NCBI GenBank assembly: GCA_016758965.1 | Contig: JAEPRB010000037.1 | Location: 1 to 64,000 of the forward strand | DNA length: 64,000 nt | Origin: Circinella minor | Taxonomy: Eukaryota > Mucoromycota > Mucoromycetes > Mucorales > Lichtheimiaceae | Reading direction: 5' to 3' | Part shown: piece after piece, positions 22,433 through 34,396 of the stretch | Position numbering within the stretch: position 1 is the first letter of the stretch | How the letters are laid out: the number at the start of each line of letters is the position of its first letter | Made by a program: the position numbers and the translations under genes | The notes under the pieces: generated by a model | Databases searched by the model: none | Told to the model about the DNA's origin: nothing | Seen by the model: the letters and a program-made list of their open reading frames with translations, nothing else

Positions 22433-22463
22433 AGAGAAAAAGTATCTGGGGTGATAAAATTCG

Positions 22464-22490
22464 AGGGGTATTTGGTGTTGTAATACCCCT
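22464..22490. repeat. Perfect 9-bp hairpin with AGGGGTATT arms
   Basis: The arms AGGGGTATT (22464-22472) and AATACCCCT (22482-22490) are perfect inverted repeats around a 9-nt loop. Outside them, GATAAAATTCG and CGCAATTTTATTA extend the pairing imperfectly. The site lies just past the truncated 3' LTR and before the second transposase relic, and may mark the edge of another element. Confidence 0.5.
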
Positions 22491-22609
22491 ATCGCAATTT
22501 TATTAGGGGTTTAGGTGATAAAAAGTTTTTAACTTTTTATGTTTGTTTTTAGTATTAAGAAATTCAAATACTTAGAATAATTTTATAAATTATTATAAGT
22601 CGAATTGAT

Positions 22610-25600
22610 CTTCATAATGCAACCAACTTTATATGCGAAATTGATGATGACAATGAAGTTCAAGGTCAACTATTACCAGAAGATTTCCCTTTCATTGATG
22701 AAGCCCAACCAGTAGATACAGTAAGAGCATCAAGAGATACAACAAATATTATCATGGATCCTAACGCGCAATCACTGAAGTATAGCATACCAACTGACCG
22801 ACAGTCCGACACCGATTGACATTGACCGAAACAATAAGTCTTGAACTATTGTCAATCATCGAGCAATTCCACCTTTCTGATGCTGTTTATAATCGAATGG
22901 TGACTTTTTCAAATCAAATAATCACTCTGGCTGAAACCAAAACTAATGATAGGATGTATTGTTTATGGATTTATTAGTGTTTTTAACGTATTTGTTGACC
23001 TACTGTTCAATGTATTATTATTGTTATAATATAGAACAAAACATGCCCATAGATCTGTTTCGAATATTATCCCCTTACCTAACAGAGAATCTGCTTATGT
23101 CGCTTTATCCTATGAAGAAGCATGTATATGACATCTGTCGTGATGGTTGCCATTTATTTTTGGATGATGATGATCAGTCACACTGCCTGAATATTAAATG
23201 CAATAAGGCAAGATATCGTAGTAGTAGTGATAGTAACACAAGAGTTCCTATTGCGACTATGCAATATTTACCATTGACAGAGCAACTGGCTTGTATTGTT
23301 GCACACAAAGAAACGAGAAACATGTTAAAATCTATAGCCGAACTGAAATCAGGCAATGGAAAATTATGAGACATTTTCGATGCGAATGAAGTCCAAACCG
23401 AGTCATGGGGTGATAACGACCTTGCCATTATATTATATACTGATGGGTTCCGTCCATTCATTCATTCTTCAGTTTCCATGACTATCGTACATGCCATTCT
23501 AATGAATATTCCTGTAAAAGAACGGTAAGACCATATATTTATTTATTATTATTATTATCAGCTTTAAATTAAACTCGTTTTAATTATAATTATTATAGCT
23601 ATAAAGATAATAATATGATACAAACTTCTATCATTCCTACATCATCACATGGTGGAAACCTTGACACGCTTCTTGCTCCTTTGATTCAAGAATTGAAAAG
23701 ACTAGAATCAACTGGTACGTATGGAGGTAGCTTGTGACGATGGTAATATAAGACACTTAAGAGTTCATTTGATTATGGCTACTGGTGATATTCCTGGAAT
23801 TGCATCTATAGCTTACCATGCATGGTGACCATCAGTCGATTTTTAGTTGTCGCCTTTGCCTTATACCTTCGGTGACACTGGAGAGCGTATCATCAAAAGA
23901 ACGTCGTGGTCATATAGAACATGAAAAGGGTAATAACTCTACATAGAGGAGAGGATATGGTCATTACTACGGTGGTACTGAAGAGATTGATACATTGAGG
24001 ACAAAAGATGATTATAAGAATGGTGATAAGGTAGTTGAAAAGATTGGGTTTTCAAACATGTACAGTACATATAATCATTAAATACAATTTCCATAACAAT
24101 AGCAATTTTCTTTTTACTATATATTAGGAGTACAATATACACTCTCCGTCTATTTTTGGAAATTTATCATCATTTTCGTCACCGCTTTTTTTTGGTTGTG
24201 ACAGTCTACATTTATTTGGGTGTAATATCTCACCACATATTTGGGGAATGATCACGAATCCAGCATTCGGTGCACCATATCTTCTTCATAACAACAAACA
24301 AAAGATGGCAGTCAGTCAAGCTGTCATTTCGTCTCAAGCTTCATGGCCAGAGACATTTGAAGGAAGGATCAAAGGTATTTTCGACCTAGTTCTTTTTCCT
24401 TTCCTTGAAAAATATATTCTCATATATAACACTTCTGATCGATTCATTTCTAATCGGATGTATTTTAGATATATTAACCCAAGCAAAAGAAGCAGTGGCG
24501 GTTGACTATATTATGTCCTTACTGTATGTTATACCTACTATTGTTCTTGAACAACTTGAAGCAGCTGGATGTTCAATAGAAGCACTTTATGCGCTGGCAG
24601 CTTTGATCAAAGCTTGCTCTATATCTTCATCGTGGGAGCTAACATATGATAGAGAAACAATTCTATTTATTCCTTTAGAGTAAAATTATAAATATTCAGT
24701 AGTCCTATAAAGTGTAAGTTATTTAAAACTTACAACGTGACTCTTTATGGTTTTTTCTCTTAGAGAAAAGTTCTTAAATTTCAATAGAAAAATGTAATTT
24801 ATTGTCTTTGCGAAATTTAAAATATTTATAAGATTAAAATAATTATAATAATTTAAAATAAAAAGATTAAACTAAATAATGATCAAAATTGGTATAACTA
24901 TAAATGTCCTTTATAATATTGATACTGTTAGAAGGTTTGTATTAAATGATCATTCAATAATAATACCATTTTTTCTATATATTGCTATAATACACTATTA
25001 TATTATATTAATATAGAATTAATGCATACTTTAATTTTTAGCGAGATAAACAAGTGGTATCAGTTTGCAAAGACTAAACTACCAGGAAATTTATACAATG
25101 TAAACCTTCATTATGCACGTCATCTACCCTATACTCTGCGACAACTTGGATGTATGCCAATTTATAGCGCGCGATGTATGGAAAGATCTGTGGGACTCTT
25201 TGATAGAAAAATCAAATCTTCAAAGAGACCTGATGCCAATAGTGGAAATCAAGTCTGCCTTCTGGCTGCTAGTCGACATTACGAAAAAATAGTACGCCCA
25301 AATATATCAACTATAATGGATAATGTAAAAACAAAACCTAATGCAGTTTAGAGTGACCAGTCTATAAATGGACTGGAGATATAGGGACCACACTTGAGCG
25401 AAACGTCGACCGATCAATTTGCAAATGCTTGGAACCTCATGTATTATCTTCGATGTTTTTAGCCCAGAGAACGCAATATAGCACCATCCTCATTACCACC
25501 ACTTAATACAAATATTACAGTTGGAAAACGATTATTAATTGAAGATATAACATACGATTGTCAGTTACCACTTGGTTCAAATAATAAGGGCACTTTTGTA

Positions 25601-26060
25601 CAAGTCTTATTACCTGTTGATATTCATGCTAACAATCCAAATGCCACTGACCCTCCAGAATGGCGGACATATTTTGGAGAATTAATACTATTTTTCTCAC
25701 ATCAATATCTTGGTAAAATAACGCTAAAAACTCTCTTTTATAGAAATTATATTATTGATATGGGTATTTATTTTATATATTGTATTGTATATATTGTATT
25801 GTATATATTTTAAAACAGCCGACAAGCGTGTTTTATGTCTTATACGTATTGCAGATAATGTCAAATTATCAAAATATGGATACCCAAATGGAAAAAATAC
25901 AATTAGAACAAAAACAGGGAAGTTAAATGTATTTGATGCAAAAAATATCATTTGCCCCGTTGGAGTATTATCATCACCCACCTATAAAGGACGATATTAT
26001 TATGTTTATAATGATATGATGAAAGAAAAGTTAGAGTTAGGATCGGCATTATGCAACTAA
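22610..26060 (+). pseudogene. Second tnp2-type transposase relic
   Basis: A decayed plus-strand transposase of the same broad family as the CACTA-like one, but not a close copy. Segments in order: an N-terminal piece (HNATNFICEIDDDNEVQGQL), then VYDICRDGCHLFL...HCLNIKCNKARY, a cysteine cluster like that of the first element. LPLTEQLACIVAHKETRNML and LAIILYTDGFRPF follow, then LLAPLIQELKRLEST, LIMATGDIPGIAS, ISPHIWGMITNPAFGAPYLL, EALYALAALIKACS, LHYARHLPYTLRQLGCMPI and ARCMERSVGLFDRKIKSSKR. The frame is broken by stops (for example TGA after SGNGKL near 23367 and after YHAW near 23826), frameshifts and a deletion around 23900-24130. Introns lie near 22950-23035 and 23525-23600. Terminal repeats of this element could not be found. 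Confidence 0.7.
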
Positions 26061-26427
26061 TTGGAAATAAATGTTTTTTTATCACTCAGTAATTTCTCAC
26101 ACGTTTCTTGAAACTTATAAATGTATTTCTTCCCAGAACTTCCTACTCACACAATGAACTATAAATTACTAGTATATACAAATACCAGAAATAACTAAAA
26201 TTTCTGATGAAATATGGTTTTCATAAGTTATTTTCAATAAATATTGGTAAGAACCTATGTTAACCAAAATCCACAAGTAAATTACTGTAAAACTTAGTAT
26301 ATTTCAAGTAAAATCTAGTGGATATTAGTTTGAAACTAGTATATACAACTATGAACTAAAGATAACTAAATTGAATCAGATATAACATAAAATAACTTAA
26401 TTTTACCCATCAATTTTTTTACCGTGA

Positions 26428-27591
26428 ACAGTAATAATAACAGCATGTATAATACTGATATTATTGGTCATGAGGACAACGACAGAAGTAGAATGGAAAC
26501 TGATAGTGATAGTGACATGGATAATGAACAGTTAATAAAAGAAGCGGTCCAAAATAAAAACAAAAAAATACAAGAATCAGATGATGATCAAGAAGATAGT
26601 ATAATAAAAGAAAAAAGACAAATTAAAAAAAGAGCAAAAGAAGTACCAAATGAAGACACGGCAGTAGAAAAAAAAGCAAGAAGAGGCAAGAAATAGACGA
26701 AACACACTTGCTAAAAAACGTGAAATTGCAAGAAACAAAGTAAAGGAAGCCGCAAAAGCCAAAAGCCATGCTCACCTTGAAAAAAGAAAACAAAGAGATA
26801 GTTTCAGGTATATTTTAATTGATATTAGGAAGTTGTATATATATATATATGTATATTGATTAGTAAATTAACTTCACTTTTTTTTTAGTTCATTATCCAA
26901 TATTAATGGTCAAGTTGTTCAAGATCCTGAAAGAGAAAAGCTATTTCGTGAAATACGTTTGTTACCAAGGAGCCCTGATGATCTTACAAGACGACTAAAC
27001 TTCCCTTCAGAAGCAGGTGAAATATCTGGTCTGTACAGTCCTGCGAGTGATGGTAATTGTGGTTGGCGGGCAGCAGCATATAATCTTTATGATGATGAAT
27101 CAGCTTGAAAAAAGATCAAAGAAGGAATGGAAGTAAAACTTCTTCAAGAAATAGATTATTTCAATACTATTTTTGGCTCTCAAGAAGTTTATGAACTCAT
27201 GAAAATTCTAAAGCTGCATGGTGATTGGAATATTAGTTCTGACAACTATTTCCGGCTCGATTCATGCAGTCAACTTCTTGCTGAAGTATGTAATGTACCA
27301 GTCATTATATATTCTGACACCGGCTTTTAAGATTGTACCTATTTACCATTTCTATCTGACCCAAGAGGCCTCAATGAATCAGATAATCTTCGCGATCCTT
27401 GCATATTATATCTGAAAGGAAACTACATTCTTGATGTTCAGTTTATTCATAACAATAATTGCAAGGTTTACTCCAAAGCTTTTATATGGCCCCCTCTTGA
27501 CCCCAATTACATTGACAAAATTAATGATCTACATGTCAAGGCAGGCTGGCTTGAACTTTACAACGATTCTATCACCCCATTACCTTATTAA
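26428..27591 (+). pseudogene. OTU-like cysteine protease gene, copy B, with two nonsense codons
   Basis: A plus-strand copy of the gene at 4104-6660, very similar and without the pogo insert. The first exon (acidic, then basic, MYNTDIIGHEDND ... KRQIKKRAKE) is followed by an intron (about 26810-26889). The OTU exon comes next, with ASDGNCGWRAA near 27045. Two codons are nonsense compared with copy A: TGG to TGA at 27106-27108 (after DDESA) and CAA to TAA at 27328-27330 (after YSDTGF). The stop matching that of copy A is at 27589-27591. Similarity to copy A starts at about 26428 inside the Asn repeat, leaving out most of the repeat, and continues past the stop to about 27850. This copy preserves the TA site used by pogo in copy A. 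Confidence 0.75.
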
Positions 27592-27850
27592 CCTTTTTTT
27601 TGTTCTTTCTTTTATCTTTTAATATCTAATTCTCATCTATAATTTTTCTTTTTTGTTTTCTTTTTCCTTCATTACATACTATTGAAATATTATTATCTTA
27701 TTTGCGCCCATATCTTTAATAAATATATACATAAATAACTATTTAAAGCTACAGAATTTGATTAACACTAGTTGTCACTAAATTCATAATTACAGTATGT
27801 GTATGATCAATGCGATAGCATAATAAAATGTATGTCAAAAATATTTATGT

Positions 27851-28172
27851 ATAGAGAAACGTATAATAAATGGGTAGTATATTAAGGGTGTATAAACATC
27901 TATAATTAGAAATTAATTTATAGCTAAAAAAGGAAATATATAATAATATAAATATAAAATTACTATTTATAGAATTGTGGAGTTTAAAATTAATAAAAAA
28001 TTATAAATGTTATATAAAAATATAAATATTATATTAAGTAAATTATAAAATTTAAATAAAAAATGATTATATGATTATAATTTTTTGTGAAAATATAATA
28101 AAAAAGTGGTTTTAAATAAATAAAAATGTAAAATAATTTAAATTTTAAATAATTATATACGTTTCTCGATAT
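27851..28172. repeat. Possible AT-rich MITE with GAGAAACGTATA ends
   Basis: TAGAGAAACGTATAAT at about 27852 faces its inverted counterpart TATACGTTTCTCGATA at about 28157-28172. At least 12 bp, GAGAAACGTATA, match in inverted orientation. The ~320-bp interior is extremely AT-rich and has no coding frame. Similarity between the two OTU copies ends exactly at the left end. The target duplication is unclear because the flanks are themselves TA-rich. Confidence 0.4.
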
Positions 28173-29062
28173 ATATTATTAATTACATAGTTATTTCTTT
28201 TGACATCATTATCCAGCGTTATTGGTCTATATAACCAAGTTCCAACAAACTTCTTTAATTAGTCATATCCGTCATTTTTTTTTATTTTGGAATCATAATT
28301 ATACGTCATTGGCTTAAAAAAATTTTTGTCCTAACTCAGCAATATTTTATGAAGGAAAGTTATTTTTAGTATACTTCTCCAACATTATTGAACAATGATT
28401 GTTGCCGTTATTAATATCTATGATGTAATATATTCCATTAATAATTACAATCACTTTTTTTTATTATGATTCAACGTCATTGACTGCAATTATATTTCAA
28501 GAAGTATGCATAACAAAAGTTGTATATTCATGCATCATCTAATGTTGTAAGCGTATTAACAGTTATTTGCCATAGCTATATTAAATTGCCTTAAAAACAA
28601 ATATAAAAAAAAACTTGATAAAATGAAGATTTTTATGATAAACTCGTTCAAAAGAAAAACAATGATTTATTTGATTTTTATCCCTTCTATAATATATGCC
28701 TTTATATTATATATACAAGTTACCATAAATTTTATGTTTATCATTTTATTATTAAAAAAAAAATACCGGAGTCCGTGTTTATTCCTTTTTTAGATACCTC
28801 TTTATTATATACGTCATTTAACTATACCTTTTTGGTTCTTACCTATTGTAGAATAAAGTCCAGCACTTCTTGTCTATTTGCACTATTAATAAATATTCTT
28901 ATACTTTTCCATACGTCATTTTCATTATATATACATCTCTATTATGGATTTAATATCAAATAAAAAATTATATAAATACCGCCATTTTTCAATAATAAAT
29001 GGACATATCTTTCTTTTTTACCTACATAAAAAAAATCATTTTCTATTATCTTTTTTAACATC
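28173..29062. other. AT-rich stretch without a recognisable gene
   Basis: I see no coding frame with family features here. Several ACGTCATT/CGTCATTG-type words recur (about 28270-28480), which may be remains of a repeat. The sequence ends at the first exon of the hAT transposase. Confidence 0.45.
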
Positions 29063-31629
29063 ATGCTTCCAAACCAATTCTCTATTCCTGGTACTCAACG
29101 TACATTAACCAACCATAACAGCGATGATGAAAGTTCGAGTGATCGTGCGGTAAGTTGAACATGTATAAAAATATTATATTGTGAATATGTGAAATATGAG
29201 GAAAAATTTATAAAAAGGATCATTCAAAGAAAGATTAAATAAAACGGTAATAAATTATATACTTACCGTATCTTGATTATGCTCCATAGGTATCATCCCG
29301 TATTTCTAGACAAGGTAGTTTCATGTCGATTAGTCGTAGTATGTCATATATGTCAACCGATGGCGAGATGGATGGTGCTGAAAGTGATACTAGCCAGGCT
29401 AATCAAACTCAATTAATTCAAAGTAACAAGAGGGCAAAACATTGGTTGTATCAATGGTATGATACCGAGATGCGCCAGGGAATCAAGTTTTATACATGTC
29501 AACAATCGAGTTGTAAAAAACGTTTTAAGGATCCAAAGGGTACAACTACAGGTTTAAAAAATCATTTGATCAAACACGGTATCAATGAACAATCATCCAA
29601 GGACACACCATTCCCTTCCCAAGGTTTAGATCGTTTCTTGGCTCCTAATCCACTTGTTCCACAACGTTTCGATCAACAATTATTCCGTGACAAGCTTGCA
29701 TTATTTATTACCACAGCATCCTTGCCATACACTATTGCCGAAAATCCACATTTCCAAGCAGTGTTAAACATGGCACAAATTACTCCTTCTCTCGCCCATG
29801 TCAAACTTCCAAGTGATAGTACCATTCCTATCGACATATCGAGGGTTTATCGTGGTTACGAAGATCGTATTCGTAAACTGTTCGTGGATATCCCATCATT
29901 CTCATATACAGTTGATGCATGAACAAGTAAATGGCGCGTTCCTTTCCTTGGTATAACGGCACATTGGATCGACGAATCATGGAAACAAAATTCTATTGTG
30001 TTGGACCTCAAATTATTGGAAGGATCGTATACCGGTGTCAACATGACTGCCGCATTTACCCGTGTTCTTGAGCACTGGAATCTTCAAGAAAAACCATTTT
30101 TCCTGACAGCTGATAACGCATCAAATATGAAGACCATGGCCACTGAACTCGAACTGGAGCTTGGAAGTGATGTTTTTGATAGCAAAGAAAACAGAATCCC
30201 ATGTATTGCTCATATCATAAACTTGACCACTCAAGATATTCTTCGGGGTGGTTTGAAAGCAGAAGCCAGAGATAGCGAAGAACATATGTTGGATGATCGA
30301 GGTGATAATATGATAGGGTCAGGTAGTGCAGGTAATTATATAAAAAATAAAAAATAAAAATAAAAATAAAAAGAGGTCAAATACGTAAAAAAAAAAGTAT
30401 AAGAAATATAAGAAATATAAGAGATATAATAACATAAAATCAAATCAAACACCAACTGACCTTTTTTTATTTATTTTTTTGTATACCAGGTAAAATCCTG
30501 CAAAAATTACGAAAGGGGATTGTCACCATCCGAGCATCTCCACAACGGTTGAAAAAATATCGTGACTCTTTCAAGGAAAAAAAATCATGCGGACCGGATG
30601 ATTGATAGTGAGTATACTGAAGGAGAATCAAGCCAACCTGTAAGAATCATAGAATCTCGTGAGCTAATATTAGACACCCCAACAAGATGGAATTCGACAT
30701 ATTATATGATCGCACGCGCTTTGGTGGTGAAGCAAGCGTACAATAGAACTCTCCGTGGAATTCCCGAGCTGCAAAAGTTCGAATTAACTGACGATGAATG
30801 GCAATGTCTCCAGAAAATTAGCGAGTTGTTGTTTGAGTTCGCCAGACTAACCCCGTTGATATCTGGTGAATCATATCCAACAATGAACCTGGTGATAACA
30901 GCATACAATCGTCTCCTCAATGTACTGGAAGCCCACATAGAGGCATGGAACGATGTAAGTAAAAAAAACAAATGAAAAAAAGAGTTAACTTAATATTTAC
31001 ACAGCGCATATCTCATATAATCATTATACTTACTTTCATATTGTGTATGTGTGTGTGTCTGAATTAATAGAATTGACCAGAGTTGTCAGCAGCTGCTAAG
31101 GTTGGATGGGTCAAGCTACAAGGTTACTATTGCAAGGCTACTGGTCACGTCTATGCTATTGCAACTGCCATGGATTTACGATTTAAGTATGAATGGTGGG
31201 AAGCTGAAAATTGGGATGAATATCGTAGTGAAGCAATTGAACTTGTTAACACGACATGGGATAAGTATAAACCAGCATTCGTTCCAGTCCAACAAGCCTA
31301 TGATCCTGATGCGCTTATTCAAAGAAGACCAGGTAGAGCCGACCAACTGGCATGGTATATTAATGCATATACCTTGGATGATCCAACTAGTGGTCACAGT
31401 AACACGATTGTCCTCGATTATTGGCGTGGTGAAGTAAACGATTGGCCGCAATTGAAAGCTATGGCACGAACATACTTGGGGGTTTTCAAGAGCCAAACAT
31501 TTTTTATCACCTGAACGTAACCGTCTTGGCAGTGAAAAGTTGCGTACAAGGGTGCTGGTCGATTCGTGGTCTCGATTCTTTGGCGAGAATGAAAAAAAAA
31601 TAATATACCTCTTTTTTTTCAGCATTTGA
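29063..31629 (+). pseudogene. hAT-family transposase with BED-type zinc finger
   Basis: This is the cut-and-paste enzyme of a hAT transposon, now inactive. Exon 1 is 29063-29149 (MLPNQFSIPGTQ) and exon 2 starts at 29290. A BED-like finger (FYTCQQSSCKKRF ... LKNHLIKHG) lies at about 29490-29580. The RNase-H-like core includes IVLDLKLLEGSYTG, FFLTADNASNMKTM with a catalytic Asp, and CIAHIINLTTQD. Further exons start at 30490 and near 31072. Defects: TGA at 29920-29922 (before TSKWR, where hAT proteins usually have Trp), a frameshift in eight A's at about 30581-30588, and TGA at 31074-31076 (again a likely Trp). At about 31485 the dimerisation region is short and out of frame: it jumps from ARTYLGV to FSRAKHFLSPERNRLGSEKL, without the usual PATSxxSER segment. 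Confidence 0.8.
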
Positions 31630-32099
31630 AGTAAACAGTACCTTCAAATTCAACAGCAAAACGCATTCCAACTTCACTATCGTCGGCACATTCAGAAGCA
31701 ATAGGTGTTGCATCAACTGCATAAGGGAAATTTACTACTCCCCCCCACAAAAAAAAAATCCACATCACGTTATATTTCTACCACACACAAAATATCAAAA
31801 CTTACTCTACTATAACTCTCCCACTATAACTTTTTTTCACTATAAACTTTTTTATCACTGTAACTTTTTTTCTACTAGAACCCATTTTCCCACTATAACT
31901 TTTTAATACTACTTATTTATTTCCTATTATGTTTTTCAAACCAAAATAATAAAATCATCTAAAAACAATGCACCTCTGGTACCAATGTTTTACTTTTCTT
32001 AAACGATCTCAAACGACTACCATACACAATCTTGTAAAATACCTTCTCTTATGAAAAATACTGTGACATCTATATAGCCTAAATTTTCATCTAATTGAT

Positions 32100-32268
32100 T
32101 CTTTTGCATTACGGATTACGGATTCAATCCGGATTTTTACGAAATGGATTCGGATTGCAATTCTCTAATCCGTGGACAATCCGGATTTCCGAAAATCCGA
32201 TCTGTTTTAAAACGGATCGGATTCGAAATGGTGCCATCCCGATCCGGATCGGTCTACTAAGAACCCTA
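32100..32268. repeat. CGGAT/ATCCG-rich block ending in a TAGGGTTC-type terminus (reverse strand)
   Basis: About a dozen copies of CGGAT or its complement ATCCG, often as AATCCGGATT or CGGATCGGATT, fill 170 bp. The right edge reads GGTCTACTAAGAACCCTA, which on the other strand starts TAGGGTTCTTAGTAGACC, a form typical for hAT ends. It lies 470 bp after the hAT transposase relic, so it could be its right end. I found no matching left end before 29063, and no 8-bp target duplication could be shown. Confidence 0.45.
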
Positions 32269-32269
32269 C

Positions 32270-34130
32270 AAAAAAGTACTGAAGATCCAAGATTAAAAAT
32301 CTTACTAAGTCGTGTAAAACGTGATAACCAGGTGCATATTTTTGTTATATAATTCAAAACATTATAAAAATGATAAATACTAATTCGCGTTTATCAGTTC
32401 AACAAACAACAATTATTAGAATGCGGTAGTAAAGCACGAGAACAATCACCAACACTCAACGTGAATTTTGGAAGCAACAATTGTTTTCAGGTTGGAAACA
32501 GTAACCAGCAAATCGTTAACCAAATACCAGATAATTCCCATGTACTTTATATATAATTTATTTATTTATTAAAACATTGAAAAACATTGGGCAACTTATT
32601 AACAGTATTAATATATAGGCTATCAACCAGAGTTACGGTAGTGAAAGCGTGAGTAGATCTATAGTTTCTTTTATTTTAAATGATTTATTTATATCTTGAT
32701 AAACCTCTTAATACCTTTATATTCTATAGGATGAATCGGATCTTAGTGATTTATTTAACGACAATCATGACGATATGCTTACCAGCCGCCAAGATTTTAG
32801 AACCAAGTTATTTGATGTCGCATATAAAAAGGTACACAGGGTAACATAATTTTTGTGCGACATAACAACTGATAACATGGCAACATACTTTATAATATAT
32901 AGTTACGAAATCAATGATTGTACTTTGGATGATGTTTTTGAGTTGAATAGGATGGAAAGATCGGTTTCCGTTCCTACAACAACTGGACATTGTCTTGATG
33001 ATTTGTCTTTTTCTTTACTTAATAAAGAGAACAACATCAATACCGATTTATTGAAGTAAGTTGTGCCGATGACTATTAAATTCCCACGTTCGTATGATAA
33101 TTAAACAAACTAATTTTATTATTGTTCCTTAGATTAACTTTATCAAGAATTATATATTTTGTAAACGACTCTCTCTCTTTGCCAGTGAAGCAATACTTAT
33201 TAAAGAATGATTTTCATGACATCTGGAAACGATCAAGTACATCTGAGGTCGTGTTGCCGCAAGAACTGGATCCTGAGACAAAAAATAAAGTAAAAGAATC
33301 AATCAAGGTAACACACATGATATTAATCATATTAACGCTTTGGTATATATAATTCTAACATTGTTGTCTTTATTTTTTATTTATAAATAGGATGCTAAAA
33401 AAGAAGGTGCACTAAATTTTTGGGTAGTAAGCCTTCCTTATTTGGGTTTTTGGGTACTTAGCCACTGAACGATCCCAGAAGTACCCAAAAACTACCTAAA
33501 AGTGCCTGAAGGAAGGTACCTTTTCTTTTTTTCTTTTAGATTTTTGGGTACTATGATGCACCTCATTCAGCTTAATAATACCCTGTACTCTAATCAACAT
33601 TATCAGTTATGAATTTTTATATGATATTGAAATTTAATAACAAAAAATAACCTGCATAAGAGTAAAGCTATAAGGCGCAAAAGGACTCAAACGTTGACTT
33701 CTTCCATTTTACTTGTACTTGAAAAATTGACTGCTTCACTTTTATTACCAAAAAATGGAAGTACCCAAAAATTATGGCACCCCAATTAATGCTCAATATG
33801 AAATTAACTCTAAAACAATTAAATCCGAAATGACATACTGCAGACGGTTCTCTACCATTTTGGATATATTATTACGAGACACTATTATTGACGCATCAGA
33901 GTAAGACTCATGACTGTTTTTAATATATACATGTACATATATTCATATCTTTGTAATAATAACTTTACTATCTATTATAGTGGGGAACAGACAAGTATGA
34001 TTACCAAAGAAATCATGAGTAATAACTCAAAAGCATTCACATCTACCGTTTGTAAGGACCGGGTAATTGGTAACCGAGTCGATATGATGGTTCGAAGTTG
34101 CGGTATTGAATTACTTGAGAACGGCGGAAC
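32270..34130 (+). pseudogene. Fragment of a multi-exon gene, probable Mucorales-specific family of unknown function
   Basis: The exons can be read at about 32270-32331, 32398-32541, 32619-32648, 32730-32831, 32903-33055, 33133-33307, 33391-33397 plus 33789-33900, and 33981 to about 34130. They encode an acidic N-terminal part (DESDLSDLFNDNHDDML), then LSRIIYFVNDSLSLPVKQYL and YCRRFSTILDILLRDTIIDA. DGEQTSMITKEIMSNNSKAF and GNRVDMMVRSCGIELL follow. I associate the last motif (a G-x-(K/R)-(V/I)-D-(M/L) strand before an acidic end) with a large family of uncharacterised Mucorales proteins; this is from memory. The join 32831/32903 does not keep the frame, so a base was lost or a splice site changed. 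A MITE splits the seventh exon. The 3' end is replaced by a retrotransposon scrap from about 34131. Confidence 0.5.
33398..33786. mobile_element. 389-bp MITE with TA target duplication, inside an exon
   Basis: The ends are inverted and imperfect: GGTGCACTAAATTTTTGGGTA near 33405 and, on the other strand, GGTGCCATAATTTTTGGGTAC near the right end. Internal copies of TTTTTGGGTACT lie at about 33448 and 33540. TA flanks the element at 33396-33397 and 33787-33788, suggesting a Tc1/mariner-type mobiliser. If the element and one TA are removed, the exon reads without a break from ESIK-DA into NAQYEINSK, so the insertion is exact. No transposase is encoded. Confidence 0.8.
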
Positions 34131-34372
34131 TTCAATTGCCAGCAGTCAAAACACACAACACAAAAACATGGATTGCGTATTTAAATCATTACCTGCCGAT
34201 TTTACACCAAAAAGTCAAAGAAAATATACAAGCTGCACAAGAACGGCTAAAAAGATACTATGACAGGGGGGGGAAAGAAAGACAGAGGTTCAAAGTAGGC
34301 GATATAGTTATGAAAATAAAATCAAAGGAAATGTGGGAAATAACAAATTTTAATAATGAACAAGAAATATAA
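34131..34372 (+). pseudogene. Scrap of a Ty3/gypsy integrase C-terminus
   Basis: The frame reading TKTWIAYLNHYLPILHQKV, IQAAQERLKRYYDRGG and RQRFKVGDIVMKIK matches the region after the integrase core in gypsy elements, where a helix with A-Q-x-R and Y-x-D is followed by F-x-x-G-D-x-V. It ends at 34372. It is not taken from the gypsy element at 9.2-22.4 kb, whose corresponding segment differs. A run of C's (about 34375-34388) follows. Confidence 0.6.
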
Positions 34373-34396
34373 ATATCCCCCCCCCCCAATTAATAA

